A stretch of DNA of 25,101 nt from Oscillospiraceae bacterium (lineage in GTDB: Bacteria; Bacillota; Clostridia; Oscillospirales; JAKOTC01). The DNA lies in contig DAOPZJ010000038.1 of NCBI GenBank assembly GCA_035353335.1, positions 1-25,101 of the forward strand. The letters are read 5' to 3'. This document shows, in pieces, positions 6,429-14,066 of this stretch. A program made the translations under genes and the position numbers. Every line of letters starts with the position of its first letter. Positions within the stretch are counted from its first letter, which is position 1. The notes under the pieces are model-generated. The model made no database searches and had not been told where the DNA came from. It saw only the letters and a program-made list of their open reading frames with translations.

Positions 6429-7367
6429 CTACACTTTCAGTAAAAGCGATATCAGCGGAATTGAAATGACAGAAAGCACCGTGCTGATCGAGACCACTTT
6501 GCTGGCATAGACCGGTTCACAGTCGAATTTCTCGGCAAACATGCTGGTGATCGTGGAGCAGGGTGTCGAAGAGCATATCAATATCACGGTCATCGCTGTC
6601 ATATCGGCAAAAACTCCTGTCAGTCCGATTAAGCGCATAATGCCCCAGGCGACCGCGGGAAGCAGCAGCAGCCGAACCCCGAGCGTTTTCCATAACCATT
6701 TATCCGCGAACGCGGTTTTGATTTTGACGTCGGCAAGCCGGATCCCGATTAACATCATTGCCATCGGCGCGACGGTATTCTTGAGGGTGGTCAGCCCGTC
6801 AATCACGAGAGACGGCACATATTGGTCGATCGGCAATATGAAGAACAACAATCCTATGTAAATCGGCACGGTTGCCGGGTTGAGAAAAATCTTCTTGGCG
6901 GAGATATAGCTCTTGTCTCCGCTGTAAATCATTGCGCCCAAAGACCAGGCGTAAATATTAAAAGCGATAATGTAGACCGAGGCGTAGATACCGGCCTCAT
7001 TGCCGAGCGCAGCCGTAATGACCGGAATGCCCATATATCCGGCGTTTGAAAAGACCACGCCGAAGCGGCTGACCTTTGCGATTTGCTCCGGCGCTTTTTG
7101 AAACAGAGATCTCGCTATGACATAAAAAACCGCGTGTGCGACCATGCTGAACCCGAATACCCATCCCGCCGTCTTCATGATCGAGGCATCGTAAGGCCGG
7201 ATGAACAGCACGACCAGCATCGCGGGCTGTGTGACGTACAAGATGGTGTTGGCGAAACCTTTTGCGACGGCGCCGTCGGCAAAACCGAGTTTTCGGAGGA
7301 TGAATCCCGGAACGATAAAAATAATCATCAGCGCTACCGCTCTGAGCAGCGCGAGCGTGTCAACCAT
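6429..7367 (-). CDS. AEC family transporter (auxin efflux carrier/malate permease type)
   Basis: A 312-residue permease with about ten hydrophobic helices in the AEC fold. Seen: N-terminal VPGFILRKLGF, the conserved GYMGIPVITAALG region (about 110-122), the mid-protein ATVPIYIGLLFFILP stretch, and the C-terminal half with MAMMLIGIRLAD and SSTPCSTITSMFAEKF, matching the repeated TM4/TM9-like motifs of the family. Members export or exchange small organic acids such as malate. AAGGAAG lies about 12 bp before the ATG. The gene starts 21 bp after the ApbE-like gene stops, so the two are probably co-transcribed. Confidence 0.92.
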   Translation of the reverse strand: MVDTLALLRAVALMIIFIVPGFILRKLGFADGAVAKGFANTILYVTQPAMLVVLFIRPYDASIMKTAGWVFGFSMVAHAVFYVIARSLFQKAPEQIAKVSRFGVVFSNAGYMGIPVITAALGNEAGIYASVYIIAFNIYAWSLGAMIYSGDKSYISAKKIFLNPATVPIYIGLLFFILPIDQYVPSLVIDGLTTLKNTVAPMAMMLIGIRLADVKIKTAFADKWLWKTLGVRLLLLPAVAWGIMRLIGLTGVFADMTAMTVILICSSTPCSTITSMFAEKFDCEPVYASKVVSISTVLSVISIPLISLLLKV

Positions 7368-7388
7368 TAAAACTGTTCTTCCTTTCGG

Positions 7389-8387
7389 TTATCGGACTTG
7401 TTCGGTATAAGCAAGGGTGAAATCGGGTTTGAAGGTCTCGGTGAAGCCCGGGGAGACCCGGATTTCGAGCTGATCTGTGACCATCAGCGTATCTCCGCCG
7501 ACAATTTTTCCCGTCAGTTCGAGGCCTGAATATAAGCCGGTCCGGATAATGGTCTGAGCCATCGCGTAGGCCTGTGTCGCAGTCGGCGCGATGACGGTAA
7601 CGGTCAGCAAATCAGTCGCCGCCGGCATTCCGGTGGTCGGGTCGAGGAACTTGTGATAACGAACTCCGTCAAGTAAAAATCCGTCGTCGGCACGCAGGGT
7701 GACAACGCTTCTGCTGCCCGTCAGCGTAATGCTGCCGAGGGAATCAGGGGCATCGTCATAGGGCATTTTCAGACCGACTTTCCGGCCTTCTTCCTCATTG
7801 ATGACGCAGATGATGTCGCCGATGGCGATTTCGGCGCGAACGCCGAGGCCGGAGAGGAGCTCTGAGACATCCGAGGTCAGTTTCGCCTCAGCAAGCCCGC
7901 CGAAGTCGATTATGGCGCCGTTGTCAAGGGTGACGGTATCGGATCCGAGTGTTACGACGTTTGCCATACCCACTCTCGAAAGCGCCTCCTGGATGGCTTT
8001 TTTATCCGGGACTGCCGTTTTTGAAAAATCCCAGAGCTTATCCAGCGAAGAGGCGGTCAAATCGTACATGCCGCCCGAGAGTTCATCGTAATAAACCGCA
8101 AGCCGGATCATCCGAATCAGATCCTCGGAAACGGCGGTCTCTGCGCCGTCGGTGAGGTTGAGCGCGTACAGTTCGCTGTCGGGGTCGGCGGCTGAATAGA
8201 TCAGCTCGTCCCGCTTGCACACCTCATCGATCTGTGATAAAATCGAATCATCGCCGGAGCGGAAAATTTTCACCGAGAAGGTCTTACCGAATACCTGAGT
8301 CGTATACATCAAGGTGGTTGAACCGCAGCCGCTCAACGGGACGGCAAGAATCACCACGCAAAAAAGCAAACAAATGAAACGGCGCAT
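7389..8387 (-). CDS. apbE: ApbE-like lipoprotein (divergent FAD:protein FMN transferase)
   Basis: A 332-residue lipoprotein of the ApbE fold. Active members attach FMN to a Thr/Ser of partner flavoproteins on the outside of the membrane. Seen: signal peptide with lipobox LSGC (Cys21), MYDLTASSLDKLWDF (107-121; family FDITVGPLVxLWGF), IIDFGGLAEAKLTSD (family DLGGIAKGYAxD), RYHKFLDPTTG (243-253; family HHIIDPRTG). Odd points: the AKG residues read AEA, the usual GGN turn reads IGD (189-191), and the magnesium-binding ADALAT segment reads AYAMAQ (273-278), losing the conserved Asp and Thr. It may be inactive or altered. The ATG at 8387 follows CGGAGGTG; a GTG six codons upstream has no RBS. Confidence 0.88.
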   Translation of the reverse strand: MRRFICLLFCVVILAVPLSGCGSTTLMYTTQVFGKTFSVKIFRSGDDSILSQIDEVCKRDELIYSAADPDSELYALNLTDGAETAVSEDLIRMIRLAVYYDELSGGMYDLTASSLDKLWDFSKTAVPDKKAIQEALSRVGMANVVTLGSDTVTLDNGAIIDFGGLAEAKLTSDVSELLSGLGVRAEIAIGDIICVINEEEGRKVGLKMPYDDAPDSLGSITLTGSRSVVTLRADDGFLLDGVRYHKFLDPTTGMPAATDLLTVTVIAPTATQAYAMAQTIIRTGLYSGLELTGKIVGGDTLMVTDQLEIRVSPGFTETFKPDFTLAYTEQVR

Positions 8388-8467
8388 CGCACACCTCCGA
8401 TACAATCTAACTGCTTATTGTAAAGCCAAACCGGATGTTTGTCAAGGCGAAAGGTTCTTTAAAAAAG

Positions 8468-8821
8468 ATGAAAAGGCAGTTCTTTAAAAAGGCGGATATC
8501 GTGATTATTGTGGTTTTGCTGGCTGCGGCGGCAGGCCTTTTTCTGCTTTCGGCGAGCAACGATTCCGGTACCGGTGTAAGAATTACCAAAAACGGACAGA
8601 TTGTCGGAGTTTATCCGCTCAATCAGGATAATCTTATTATCATTGATGAGCATAATTCGGTGCGCATAGACGACGGCAAGGTTCGGATGGAACATGCCGA
8701 CTGCCCCGACGGCTATTGTCTGAAGATGGGTGAAATCTCGCGTGGGAGCATCATCTGCCTTCCGAACCGCGTGGTCGTCGAAGTTTTCTCCGCCGCCGCT
8801 CCGGATGCCATTGCGGGATAA
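8468..8821 (+). CDS. NusG domain II-containing membrane-anchored protein
   Basis: A 117-residue protein with a basic N-terminus (MKRQFFKKAD), one membrane anchor (about 11-27) and a small extracytoplasmic NusG-II-like beta domain (PF07009 type). Seen: VRITKNGQIVGVYPL, the conserved HADCPDGYCLKMGEISRGSIICLPNRVVVEV block with a Cys pair (CPDGYC) and Pro-Asn-Arg motif near the C-terminus, typical of this family. An ATG eleven codons upstream is possible, but the family's usual MKR-KKAD start fits 8468, with GCGAAAGG about 13 bp before it. It precedes the Gx transporter gene by 34 bp and is divergent from apbE, a pairing common in clostridial redox neighbourhoods. Its exact role is not established. 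Confidence 0.87.
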   Translation: MKRQFFKKADIVIIVVLLAAAAGLFLLSASNDSGTGVRITKNGQIVGVYPLNQDNLIIIDEHNSVRIDDGKVRMEHADCPDGYCLKMGEISRGSIICLPNRVVVEVFSAAAPDAIAG

Positions 8822-8855
8822 ATCCCGAATTAAAATTATCGAAAGGAGCCGCCGA

Positions 8856-9356
8856 GTGACTGTACGTACCAAAAAAGTCGCCTATTACGGCGTCTTCCTC
8901 GGTTTTTGCATTCTTGCGGGCTGGCTGGAACACCTGATCGTATTGCCGCTCCCGGTACCCGGAATTAAGTTGGGGCTTGCGAATGCGGCGATTTTGGTGC
9001 TGCTTTATCACGACGGCGTAAAACCGGCGGTGGCGGTCAACATTCTCCGCGTTTTACTTGTCAATTTGCTGTTCACCGGAATCTCCGGTTTTATCTACGC
9101 GTTTTTCGGCGCTTTTCTGGCAATGGCAGTCGAAATTCCGCTTTCCCGTTTAAAAAGGCTCGGCGTCGCGGGAGTCAGCGTCGCGGCGGCTTCGGCGCAT
9201 ATCATCGGACAGCTTTTCGCCGCGCAACTCATGACCGCATCGAAAGCCGTCTGGGCTTACTTGCCCTGGCTGCTCGTCACCGCAATACTGACCGGTCTGC
9301 TCACCGGTGCCATCGCAGCGGCTACACTACGGTATTTGCCGAAAACAAAAATGTAG
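8856..9356 (+). CDS. Gx transporter family protein (heptaprenyl diphosphate synthase component I-like)
   Basis: A 166-residue polytopic membrane protein of the Hpre_diP_synt_I family (PF07456), with an S-component-like arrangement of about five to six helices. Seen: YYGVFLGFCILAGWLEHL, the hallmark PVPGIKLGLANAAILVLLY, then NILRVLLVNLLFTGISGFIYAFFGAFLA. The old name implies prenyl-diphosphate synthesis, but the sequence is purely a membrane transporter-like fold. The start is GTG with AAAGGAG 7 bp upstream; the reading frame further upstream overlaps the previous gene in another frame. It probably shares a transcript with the NusG-II gene. Confidence 0.9.
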   Translation: MTVRTKKVAYYGVFLGFCILAGWLEHLIVLPLPVPGIKLGLANAAILVLLYHDGVKPAVAVNILRVLLVNLLFTGISGFIYAFFGAFLAMAVEIPLSRLKRLGVAGVSVAAASAHIIGQLFAAQLMTASKAVWAYLPWLLVTAILTGLLTGAIAAATLRYLPKTKM

Positions 9357-9397
9357 AGTTGAATACCCCGTTAATTGAATTGGAAAGGGCATCGAAC

Positions 9398-10408
9398 ATG
9401 AAGACAAGAGAACCCGATTTTTCACAATTATTGAAAGTGATGCGCCGGGAAAAACCCGACCGCCCCGTGCTGTTTGAACTGTTTTTGGACCCCAGGTTGT
9501 TCACCCTGTTCTCCGGAGAACCGTTTGAATACGGCGGAGACCCGCGCGAAGAGATGCGCATTTTGATCAAGGCCTATGCGGCAGCCGGTTATGACTATAC
9601 CAGCGTCTATGCGAACGGATTCAGTTTTCCCGGGCCCGAGCGCGAACACGCGAAAAGCACCTCAATGCGCGACGGTCTGATCAAAGACCGCGAGAGTTTT
9701 GATAAGTATGTCTGGCCCGATCCCGAAAACGCGGATTACGAACTTTTTCATGAAGCTAAAAAATGGCTGCCCGACGGAATGAAGTTCATGATTCGCGGCC
9801 CCGGCGGGCAGCTCGAAAATATGCAGAACATCGTCGGGTATGACAACATCTGCGCAATGCTTTATGACGATCCCGATCTGCTTGAGGAGATTGCGGCGAA
9901 CGTCGGAACCCGGCTGGTGAAATATTACGAAATCTGCGCTTCCTGTGACACGATCGGAATACTGATGGACAACGACGACTGGGGCTTTAACACCCAGACC
10001 TTTTTATCACCCGCCGATATGCGCAAGTATATCTTCCCGTGGCACAAAAAGATTGCTGAGATCGCTCACCGTCACAATATGCCGGTGGCTCTGCATTCCT
10101 GCGGCAATCCTCTTGAGGTGATGGACGATATCATCACAGACATCAAAATCGACGCACGGCACAGTTATGAAGATAAAATCATTCCGGTCGAAGAATTTTA
10201 CAAACGGTTTCATGATCATATCGCTGTGCTCGGCGGTATGGACGTCGATATGATGACCCGCGGCACACCGGAACAGATTTATAAACGCAGCAAAACAATG
10301 CTCGAAGCGGCGCCGACCGGATACGCGCTCGGAACCGGAAACAGTATCGCCGCTTATATCCCGATTGAAAACTATATGGCGATGCGCAAAGCGGCGATGG
10401 GAGAGTAA
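9398..10408 (+). CDS. Uroporphyrinogen decarboxylase-family protein (copy 1)
   Basis: A 336-residue TIM-barrel protein of the UroD/cobamide methyltransferase (MtaA/CmuA) superfamily. Seen: N-terminal MKTREPDFSQLLKVMRREKPDRPV, GYDNICAMLYDDPDLL, LMDNDDWGFNTQTFLSPADMRKYIFPWHKKI and ALHSCGNPLEVMDD. The HxCG motif supplies two of the zinc ligands used by methyltransferases, whereas haem-pathway HemE has a different active site, so a methyl-transfer role is more likely than haem synthesis. No corrinoid protein gene is near. The ATG follows GGAAAGGG by 8 bp and lies 41 bp after the Gx gene. It is followed by a close paralogue. Confidence 0.88.
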   Translation: MKTREPDFSQLLKVMRREKPDRPVLFELFLDPRLFTLFSGEPFEYGGDPREEMRILIKAYAAAGYDYTSVYANGFSFPGPEREHAKSTSMRDGLIKDRESFDKYVWPDPENADYELFHEAKKWLPDGMKFMIRGPGGQLENMQNIVGYDNICAMLYDDPDLLEEIAANVGTRLVKYYEICASCDTIGILMDNDDWGFNTQTFLSPADMRKYIFPWHKKIAEIAHRHNMPVALHSCGNPLEVMDDIITDIKIDARHSYEDKIIPVEEFYKRFHDHIAVLGGMDVDMMTRGTPEQIYKRSKTMLEAAPTGYALGTGNSIAAYIPIENYMAMRKAAMGE

Positions 10409-10414
10409 ATTGAT

Positions 10415-10462
10415 ATTCAGAATTCAGAATTGAGAATTCAGAGGCGAAGCGTTTTAAACGCT
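10415..10462. repeat. Short repeat cluster and weak hairpin between the two UroD-family genes
   Basis: ATTCAG occurs three times (10415, 10422, 10436) with an inverted ATTGAG between, making overlapping GAATTC palindromes. It is followed by the self-complementary AGCGTTTTAAACGCT (10448-10462) and a T-rich stretch. This could weakly end transcription of copy 1. Confidence 0.4.
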
Positions 10463-10506
10463 CCGTTTTGCCGTTTTGCATAATATCCGAATTGCGTTGA
10501 CAGATA

Positions 10507-10535
10507 TTGAAAGAAACAAATGGGTGTGCTATAAT
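10507..10535 (+). promoter_or_regulatory. Promoter of the second UroD-family gene
   Basis: TTGAAA (10507-10512), a 17-bp spacer, and an extended -10 TGCTATAAT (hexamer 10530-10535). The paralogue therefore has its own promoter. A TTGACA at 10497 is 27 bp from the -10 and is too far to pair with it. Confidence 0.65.
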
Positions 10536-10600
10536 CCGAAACGTGTTGACTCCGCAAAAACTAATAACAATTTAAAAACATCGAGAGGATGCAAATCAAT

Positions 10601-11605
10601 ATGAAAACACGCGAACCCGATTTCTCCCAACTGCAAAAAGTGATGAGGCGCGAAAAACCGGATCGCCCCGTGTTTTTTGAATTGTTTATCAGCGACCGGC
10701 TGATCGAGTTTTTCTCCGGAGAAAAACTGATTTACGGCAATCCGGAAAAAGCGCTGAAAACCATGATCAAGGCCTACGCCGCAGGGGGTTATGATTATAC
10801 CAGCGTGGTCGGCGGCGATTTTGCGTTTCCGACCATCGAGCGGGCGCACGTGCAGAGCGTGTCGATGCGCGACGGCATCATCAAGGACCGCGCGAGTTTT
10901 GAAAAATACAAGTGGCCGGACCCGGAGAATTATGATTACAGCTTGCTCGCCAGGGCCGGGGAGTGGATGCCGGCCGGTATGAAACTGATTGCGCGCGGAC
11001 CCTGCGGCGTGCTGGAAAACATGAACGCGATCATCGGGTACGACAACATCTGCATGATGCTGTTTGACGATCCGGATTTACTCAAAGAGATTGTGGACCA
11101 CATCGGCAGCCGGCTGCTGAAATATTACGAGATCTGCGCGTCGTACGATACGGTGGGCATGTTTATGGACAACGACGACTGGGGATTCAACACCCAGACC
11201 TTCCTGTCCCCGGCGGACATGCGCAAATATGTGTTCCCGTGGCACAAAAAGATCGTCGAAGCCGCGCATAAACAAAAGATTCCGGTCGGACTGCACTCCT
11301 GCGGCAATCCGCTCGAAGTCATCGAAGACGTGATCGGGGACATCAAAGTTGACGCGCGTCACAGTTACGAAGATAAAATTATTCCGGTCGAAGAATTTTA
11401 CAAACGGTACCACGATCGGATCGCGATTTTGGGCGGAATGGATCTGGACTTTTTGGTGCGCAAGACGCCGGAGGAAATCCGCAAACGCTGCAGAGCGATG
11501 CTGGAAGCGGCGCCGACGGGGTACGCGATGGGCACCGGCAACAGCACGCCGGATTTTCTGCCGATGGAAAACTTCCTCGCCATGCGCGATACGGTAATGG
11601 AGTAG
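10601..11605 (+). CDS. Uroporphyrinogen decarboxylase-family protein (copy 2)
   Basis: A 334-residue paralogue of the preceding gene, alignable end to end without large gaps. Same landmarks: MKTREPDFSQLQKVMRREKPDRPV, IIGYDNICMMLFDDPDLL, MDNDDWGFNTQTFLSPADMRKYVFPWHKKI, GLHSCGNPLEVIED, ARHSYEDKIIPVEEFYKR. The likely zinc-binding HxC is kept. Differences cluster in the loops around residues 30-75 (FISDRLIEFFSGEKLIYGNPEKA) and 255-300, which in this fold shape the substrate pocket, so the two may act on different methyl donors or acceptors. GAGAGG lies 12 bp before the chosen ATG; an ATG four codons upstream is directly against that RBS and is less likely. A strong terminator follows. Confidence 0.88.
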   Translation: MKTREPDFSQLQKVMRREKPDRPVFFELFISDRLIEFFSGEKLIYGNPEKALKTMIKAYAAGGYDYTSVVGGDFAFPTIERAHVQSVSMRDGIIKDRASFEKYKWPDPENYDYSLLARAGEWMPAGMKLIARGPCGVLENMNAIIGYDNICMMLFDDPDLLKEIVDHIGSRLLKYYEICASYDTVGMFMDNDDWGFNTQTFLSPADMRKYVFPWHKKIVEAAHKQKIPVGLHSCGNPLEVIEDVIGDIKVDARHSYEDKIIPVEEFYKRYHDRIAILGGMDLDFLVRKTPEEIRKRCRAMLEAAPTGYAMGTGNSTPDFLPMENFLAMRDTVME

Positions 11606-11652
11606 GGATTCGGAAACGATGTTTCACTGTTTTTAACATATCACTGTACAAG

Positions 11653-11681
11653 AAAAAGGGAGGACGAAATCCTCCCTTTTT
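11653..11681. terminator. Strong Rho-independent terminator
   Basis: AAAAAGGGAGGA / TCCTCCCTTTTT, a 12-bp stem with loop CGAAA. The A and T runs on both sides allow bidirectional use between the plus-strand UroD gene and the converging minus-strand radical SAM gene. Confidence 0.9.
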
Positions 11682-11779
11682 AATCAATATATTGCTTAGC
11701 AAAACCGCCCCGTCATGAACCCCATGCGGAGGTTCATGCCACCCCACCATAGAAATTCTTCCGGGGGCGAAAACGCGGG

Positions 11780-12679
11780 TTATCGAATGAACGATTCGTG
11801 TTTTATGACGCGTCTGCAGGTGGCATCATGCCGCTCAAACCGCGTGCGATATCTGCACCTGCGGCAGAGCGGTTCCGAAATGTTGCCCCCGCAAAAACCC
11901 GCGACAAGCGCTTTATACCGCGGGGTATCCATGATCCGCTCGAGATCGGTTTTAAAAATATTTCCGAGCGCGATCACGCCGCCGTCATCCAAACAGCACG
12001 GCACCACCGTGCCGCCGCATAAAACCGCAAGCATTTCGCGGCCGCCGAGGCATTTTCCGCGCTTGGCAATCTCCGGCGCGTCCATCGCCGGCCATTCGAA
12101 TTGCTCTTCAAACGCCGCATAGACGTTTTGAGCGAATTTCGCCGCCTCCCGACCTCGTTTAGGGTCTTCCGCCGACTGACCGAAAAAGGCCGCTATCGTA
12201 TTTAACGCAAACAACGAATTCTGATCCATACTCGCGCCGGGTTCTCCGTTCCAAAGGCGATAGGACACGATCGGATGACCTTGTTTCGCCGCATCAATTC
12301 CGAATTGTGCGGCCGTTTCTAAATATTCAGGGTCATATCCGCTTTCCTGTGAATGCAAAGAGATATTGACCTGCCGCAGGGAAGGGGCGCCGAGCAATAG
12401 CGAACGGTTCTGCATCAGGAGGGTACCGTTGGTGGTCAGATTGGCCGGTATATCATATTGAAGAGCAAGCGTCAGGATCTCATCCAATTCCGGATGCAGC
12501 AGCGGTTCACCCTTGACGTGGAGATAGATTTGAGCGCCGGTCGGCTTGACTTGGTTCAGGATATATTCAAATTCCCGCACTGTCATCGTGCGCTTTTCGC
12601 GAGGACAGGGCGGGCAAAAACTGCAATTCAGATTGCAGATATTTGTAATTTCGATATAAACGCGCTTTAATTTTTCCAC
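11780..12679 (-). CDS. Radical SAM protein with SPASM-like C-terminal cysteines
   Basis: A 299-residue radical SAM enzyme. Seen: the 4Fe-4S motif CNLNCSFC (Cys15, Cys19, Cys22), HVKGEPLLHPEL (GGEP-like SAM-binding motif), NLTTNGT, a mid-region QVNISLHS, and a C-terminal group of cysteines (KCLGG, AVLCGG, VPCCLDD, FCGG, LCRRCR) resembling a SPASM/auxiliary cluster domain. These enzymes often mature peptides or modify proteins, but no precursor peptide gene is visible beside it. The start is GTG with no good Shine-Dalgarno; the family-typical KRVYIEITNICNLNC directly after supports it. A hairpin and possible promoter lie upstream. Confidence 0.9.
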   Translation of the reverse strand: MEKLKRVYIEITNICNLNCSFCPPCPREKRTMTVREFEYILNQVKPTGAQIYLHVKGEPLLHPELDEILTLALQYDIPANLTTNGTLLMQNRSLLLGAPSLRQVNISLHSQESGYDPEYLETAAQFGIDAAKQGHPIVSYRLWNGEPGASMDQNSLFALNTIAAFFGQSAEDPKRGREAAKFAQNVYAAFEEQFEWPAMDAPEIAKRGKCLGGREMLAVLCGGTVVPCCLDDGGVIALGNIFKTDLERIMDTPRYKALVAGFCGGNISEPLCRRCRYRTRFERHDATCRRVIKHESFIR

Positions 12680-12723
12680 AATAATCTACACAATTCTTCA
12701 CAAAGTCATAACAACATTTGTTT

Positions 12724-12770
12724 ATTATAGACATCGGAACGGGCGATGAGTACCGATCGTCCGGACCGAT
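12724..12770 (-). promoter_or_regulatory. Possible promoter with overlapping inverted repeat for the radical SAM gene
   Basis: On the minus strand a TATAAT hexamer (12724-12729) lies 44 bp before the GTG. Just upstream is a strong inverted repeat: CGGGCGAT (12740-12747) with ATCGTCCG (12756-12763, one G-T pair), enclosed by ATCGG/CCGAT (12733-12737/12766-12770). The -35 is poor (TACTCA at 17 bp) and falls inside the repeat, so an operator for an activator or repressor is plausible. Confidence 0.4.
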
Positions 12771-12823
12771 TTCCTTTCTGTTTATATTTTCCTCATTTTT
12801 TACTCCTTTAACTTCGGCGGTCA

Positions 12824-12842
12824 AAAACGATGCAATCGTTTT
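12824..12842 (-). terminator. Weak terminator after the small conserved protein gene
   Basis: AAAACGAT/ATCGTTTT, an 8-bp stem with a 3-nt loop. The minus strand has only a short T run after it, and the hairpin lies about 92 bp past the stop of the small gene. The region 12680-12933 otherwise shows no gene. Confidence 0.35.
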
Positions 12843-12933
12843 ATGATCGCTTTTTTATTTTAAATTGATACCGCCTTAAAATAAAGTGATATTAAAAACA
12901 GATTATTTTAGTTTTGTTTCACTGATTCTCTGC

Positions 12934-13140
12934 CTATTCGCCTTTGGTTTCCTCCGGGCAGGTTCCGTTATTGTCCATGGTCTCTTCCATCAATTTGAGA
13001 AGTTCCAGAACGCTGCGAAAATCGCTTTTTTTATTACCGTTCATCCAGGAGACCGATCCTTGCCAGGTGCCGTTGCGGCGATAACGCACCTGCACGACAA
13101 AGGTGTTGGTGCTGATGATCTTGTTTTCGTCTTCCGCCAT
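12934..13140 (-). CDS. Small conserved protein of unknown function
   Basis: A 68-residue acidic protein. Seen: a core STNTFVVQVRYRRNGTWQGS followed by VSWMNGNKKSDFRSVLELLKLMEETM. The pattern of beta-strand, NxTWQGxVxW and FRSxLELLxLM recurs in small orphan proteins of many Clostridia (from memory); no function is known. The ATG at 13140 has GAAAGGATGG about 10 bp upstream; an ATG seven codons earlier sits on that RBS and is rejected. It lies 82 bp after the hydrolase gene on the same strand. Confidence 0.75.
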   Translation of the reverse strand: MAEDENKIISTNTFVVQVRYRRNGTWQGSVSWMNGNKKSDFRSVLELLKLMEETMDNNGTCPEETKGE

Positions 13141-13222
13141 GATATGACCATCCTTTCGCATTTCCTGAAACCGACTTTTAAATACTCCGAATTAAAGTAA
13201 TGTTCAGTATAACATATCTTTC

Positions 13223-14065
13223 TTAAAATTTCAAATTTAATTGTTTCTTTAAAAACGCAACCGACAGTTTGAACCATTTTGAGGCCTCGGGATTGATCAT
13301 GCCCGGAGAATTCGGGCCCGCGCTCTGATAATCACAGGTCGAAAGACCGTGGCAGCCCTCGGAAAAAATATGAAGCTCAAAGGGAATTTGTTTTTCGCGG
13401 AGCGCCGATGCCATCAGCAGCGAGTTTTCAACCGGTACGCAGGTATCGGTGGCCGTGTGCCACAAAAAGGTCGGGGGCGTTTCTTTCGTCACCGCCGTCT
13501 CGAGGGACATTTTTTGAACAAGAGCCTGATCGCCGGCGCAGAGGTTGTCAAAACTGCCGCGATGGGCTTTTTCGCCGCCGGTGATGACCGCGTAGCTCAA
13601 AACCGCGGCGTTGGGTTTCAAATTTCCGGAGGTTGTTTTCAACGTTTCGGCAAGGAATTTTTCGCTCCAGAAGCAGGCAATAGAACCGGCCAGATGGCCG
13701 CCCGCCGAAAAACCGGAGACCGCAATTTTTTCCGGGTCGACATGATATTTAACGGCATTTTTGCGGATATAATCCATCGCCGCTGCCGCTTGAAGCAGCG
13801 CCGACGGGTAATGCGCGGGCGCGACGGAATAGTACAGCACAAAGGCATTGAAGCCCGCATCGAGATAGTCGATCGCGATCGGCTCGCCCTCGCGGTCGGA
13901 GACGAACGCGTATGCGCCGCCCGGACAAATTAACATCGCGGGGAAACGCCGTTCCGGGTCGATTTCGCGGGAGACGTCGCGGCAGTAGGCCTTTAGAATC
14001 GGCTCGCCGCCCACGGCAGACAAAGCCGGATAAAATTCTCTGAGGTTGATGGTTTCGTGAATCAA
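13223..14065 (-). CDS. Alpha/beta hydrolase (esterase, Axe/BD-FAE-like)
   Basis: A 280-residue cytoplasmic serine hydrolase. Seen: oxyanion region ICPGGAYAFVSDREGEP (46-62), nucleophile elbow GFSAGGH with Ser120, acid loop HTATDTCVPVENS with Asp207, and His239 in EGCHGLS, giving a complete catalytic triad. The HGG-like CPGGAY and length fit the acetyl-xylan/carbohydrate esterase-like group of Bacillota. No signal peptide, so a deacetylation of imported oligosaccharides is a reasonable inference. The start is TTG, one base after the smpB stop, with AAGGAG inside the end of smpB; translation is probably coupled. Confidence 0.88.
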   Translation of the reverse strand: MIHETINLREFYPALSAVGGEPILKAYCRDVSREIDPERRFPAMLICPGGAYAFVSDREGEPIAIDYLDAGFNAFVLYYSVAPAHYPSALLQAAAAMDYIRKNAVKYHVDPEKIAVSGFSAGGHLAGSIACFWSEKFLAETLKTTSGNLKPNAAVLSYAVITGGEKAHRGSFDNLCAGDQALVQKMSLETAVTKETPPTFLWHTATDTCVPVENSLLMASALREKQIPFELHIFSEGCHGLSTCDYQSAGPNSPGMINPEASKWFKLSVAFLKKQLNLKF

Positions 14066-14066
14066 G

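Noticed and set aside
12567..12824. 85-codon minus-strand open frame overlapping the start of the radical SAM gene
   Set aside because: It shares over 110 bp with the radical SAM coding start in another frame, runs through the inverted repeat and resembles no family.
13349..13933. 194-codon plus-strand open frame opposite the hydrolase
   Set aside because: Antisense shadow of a gene with a complete Ser-Asp-His triad.
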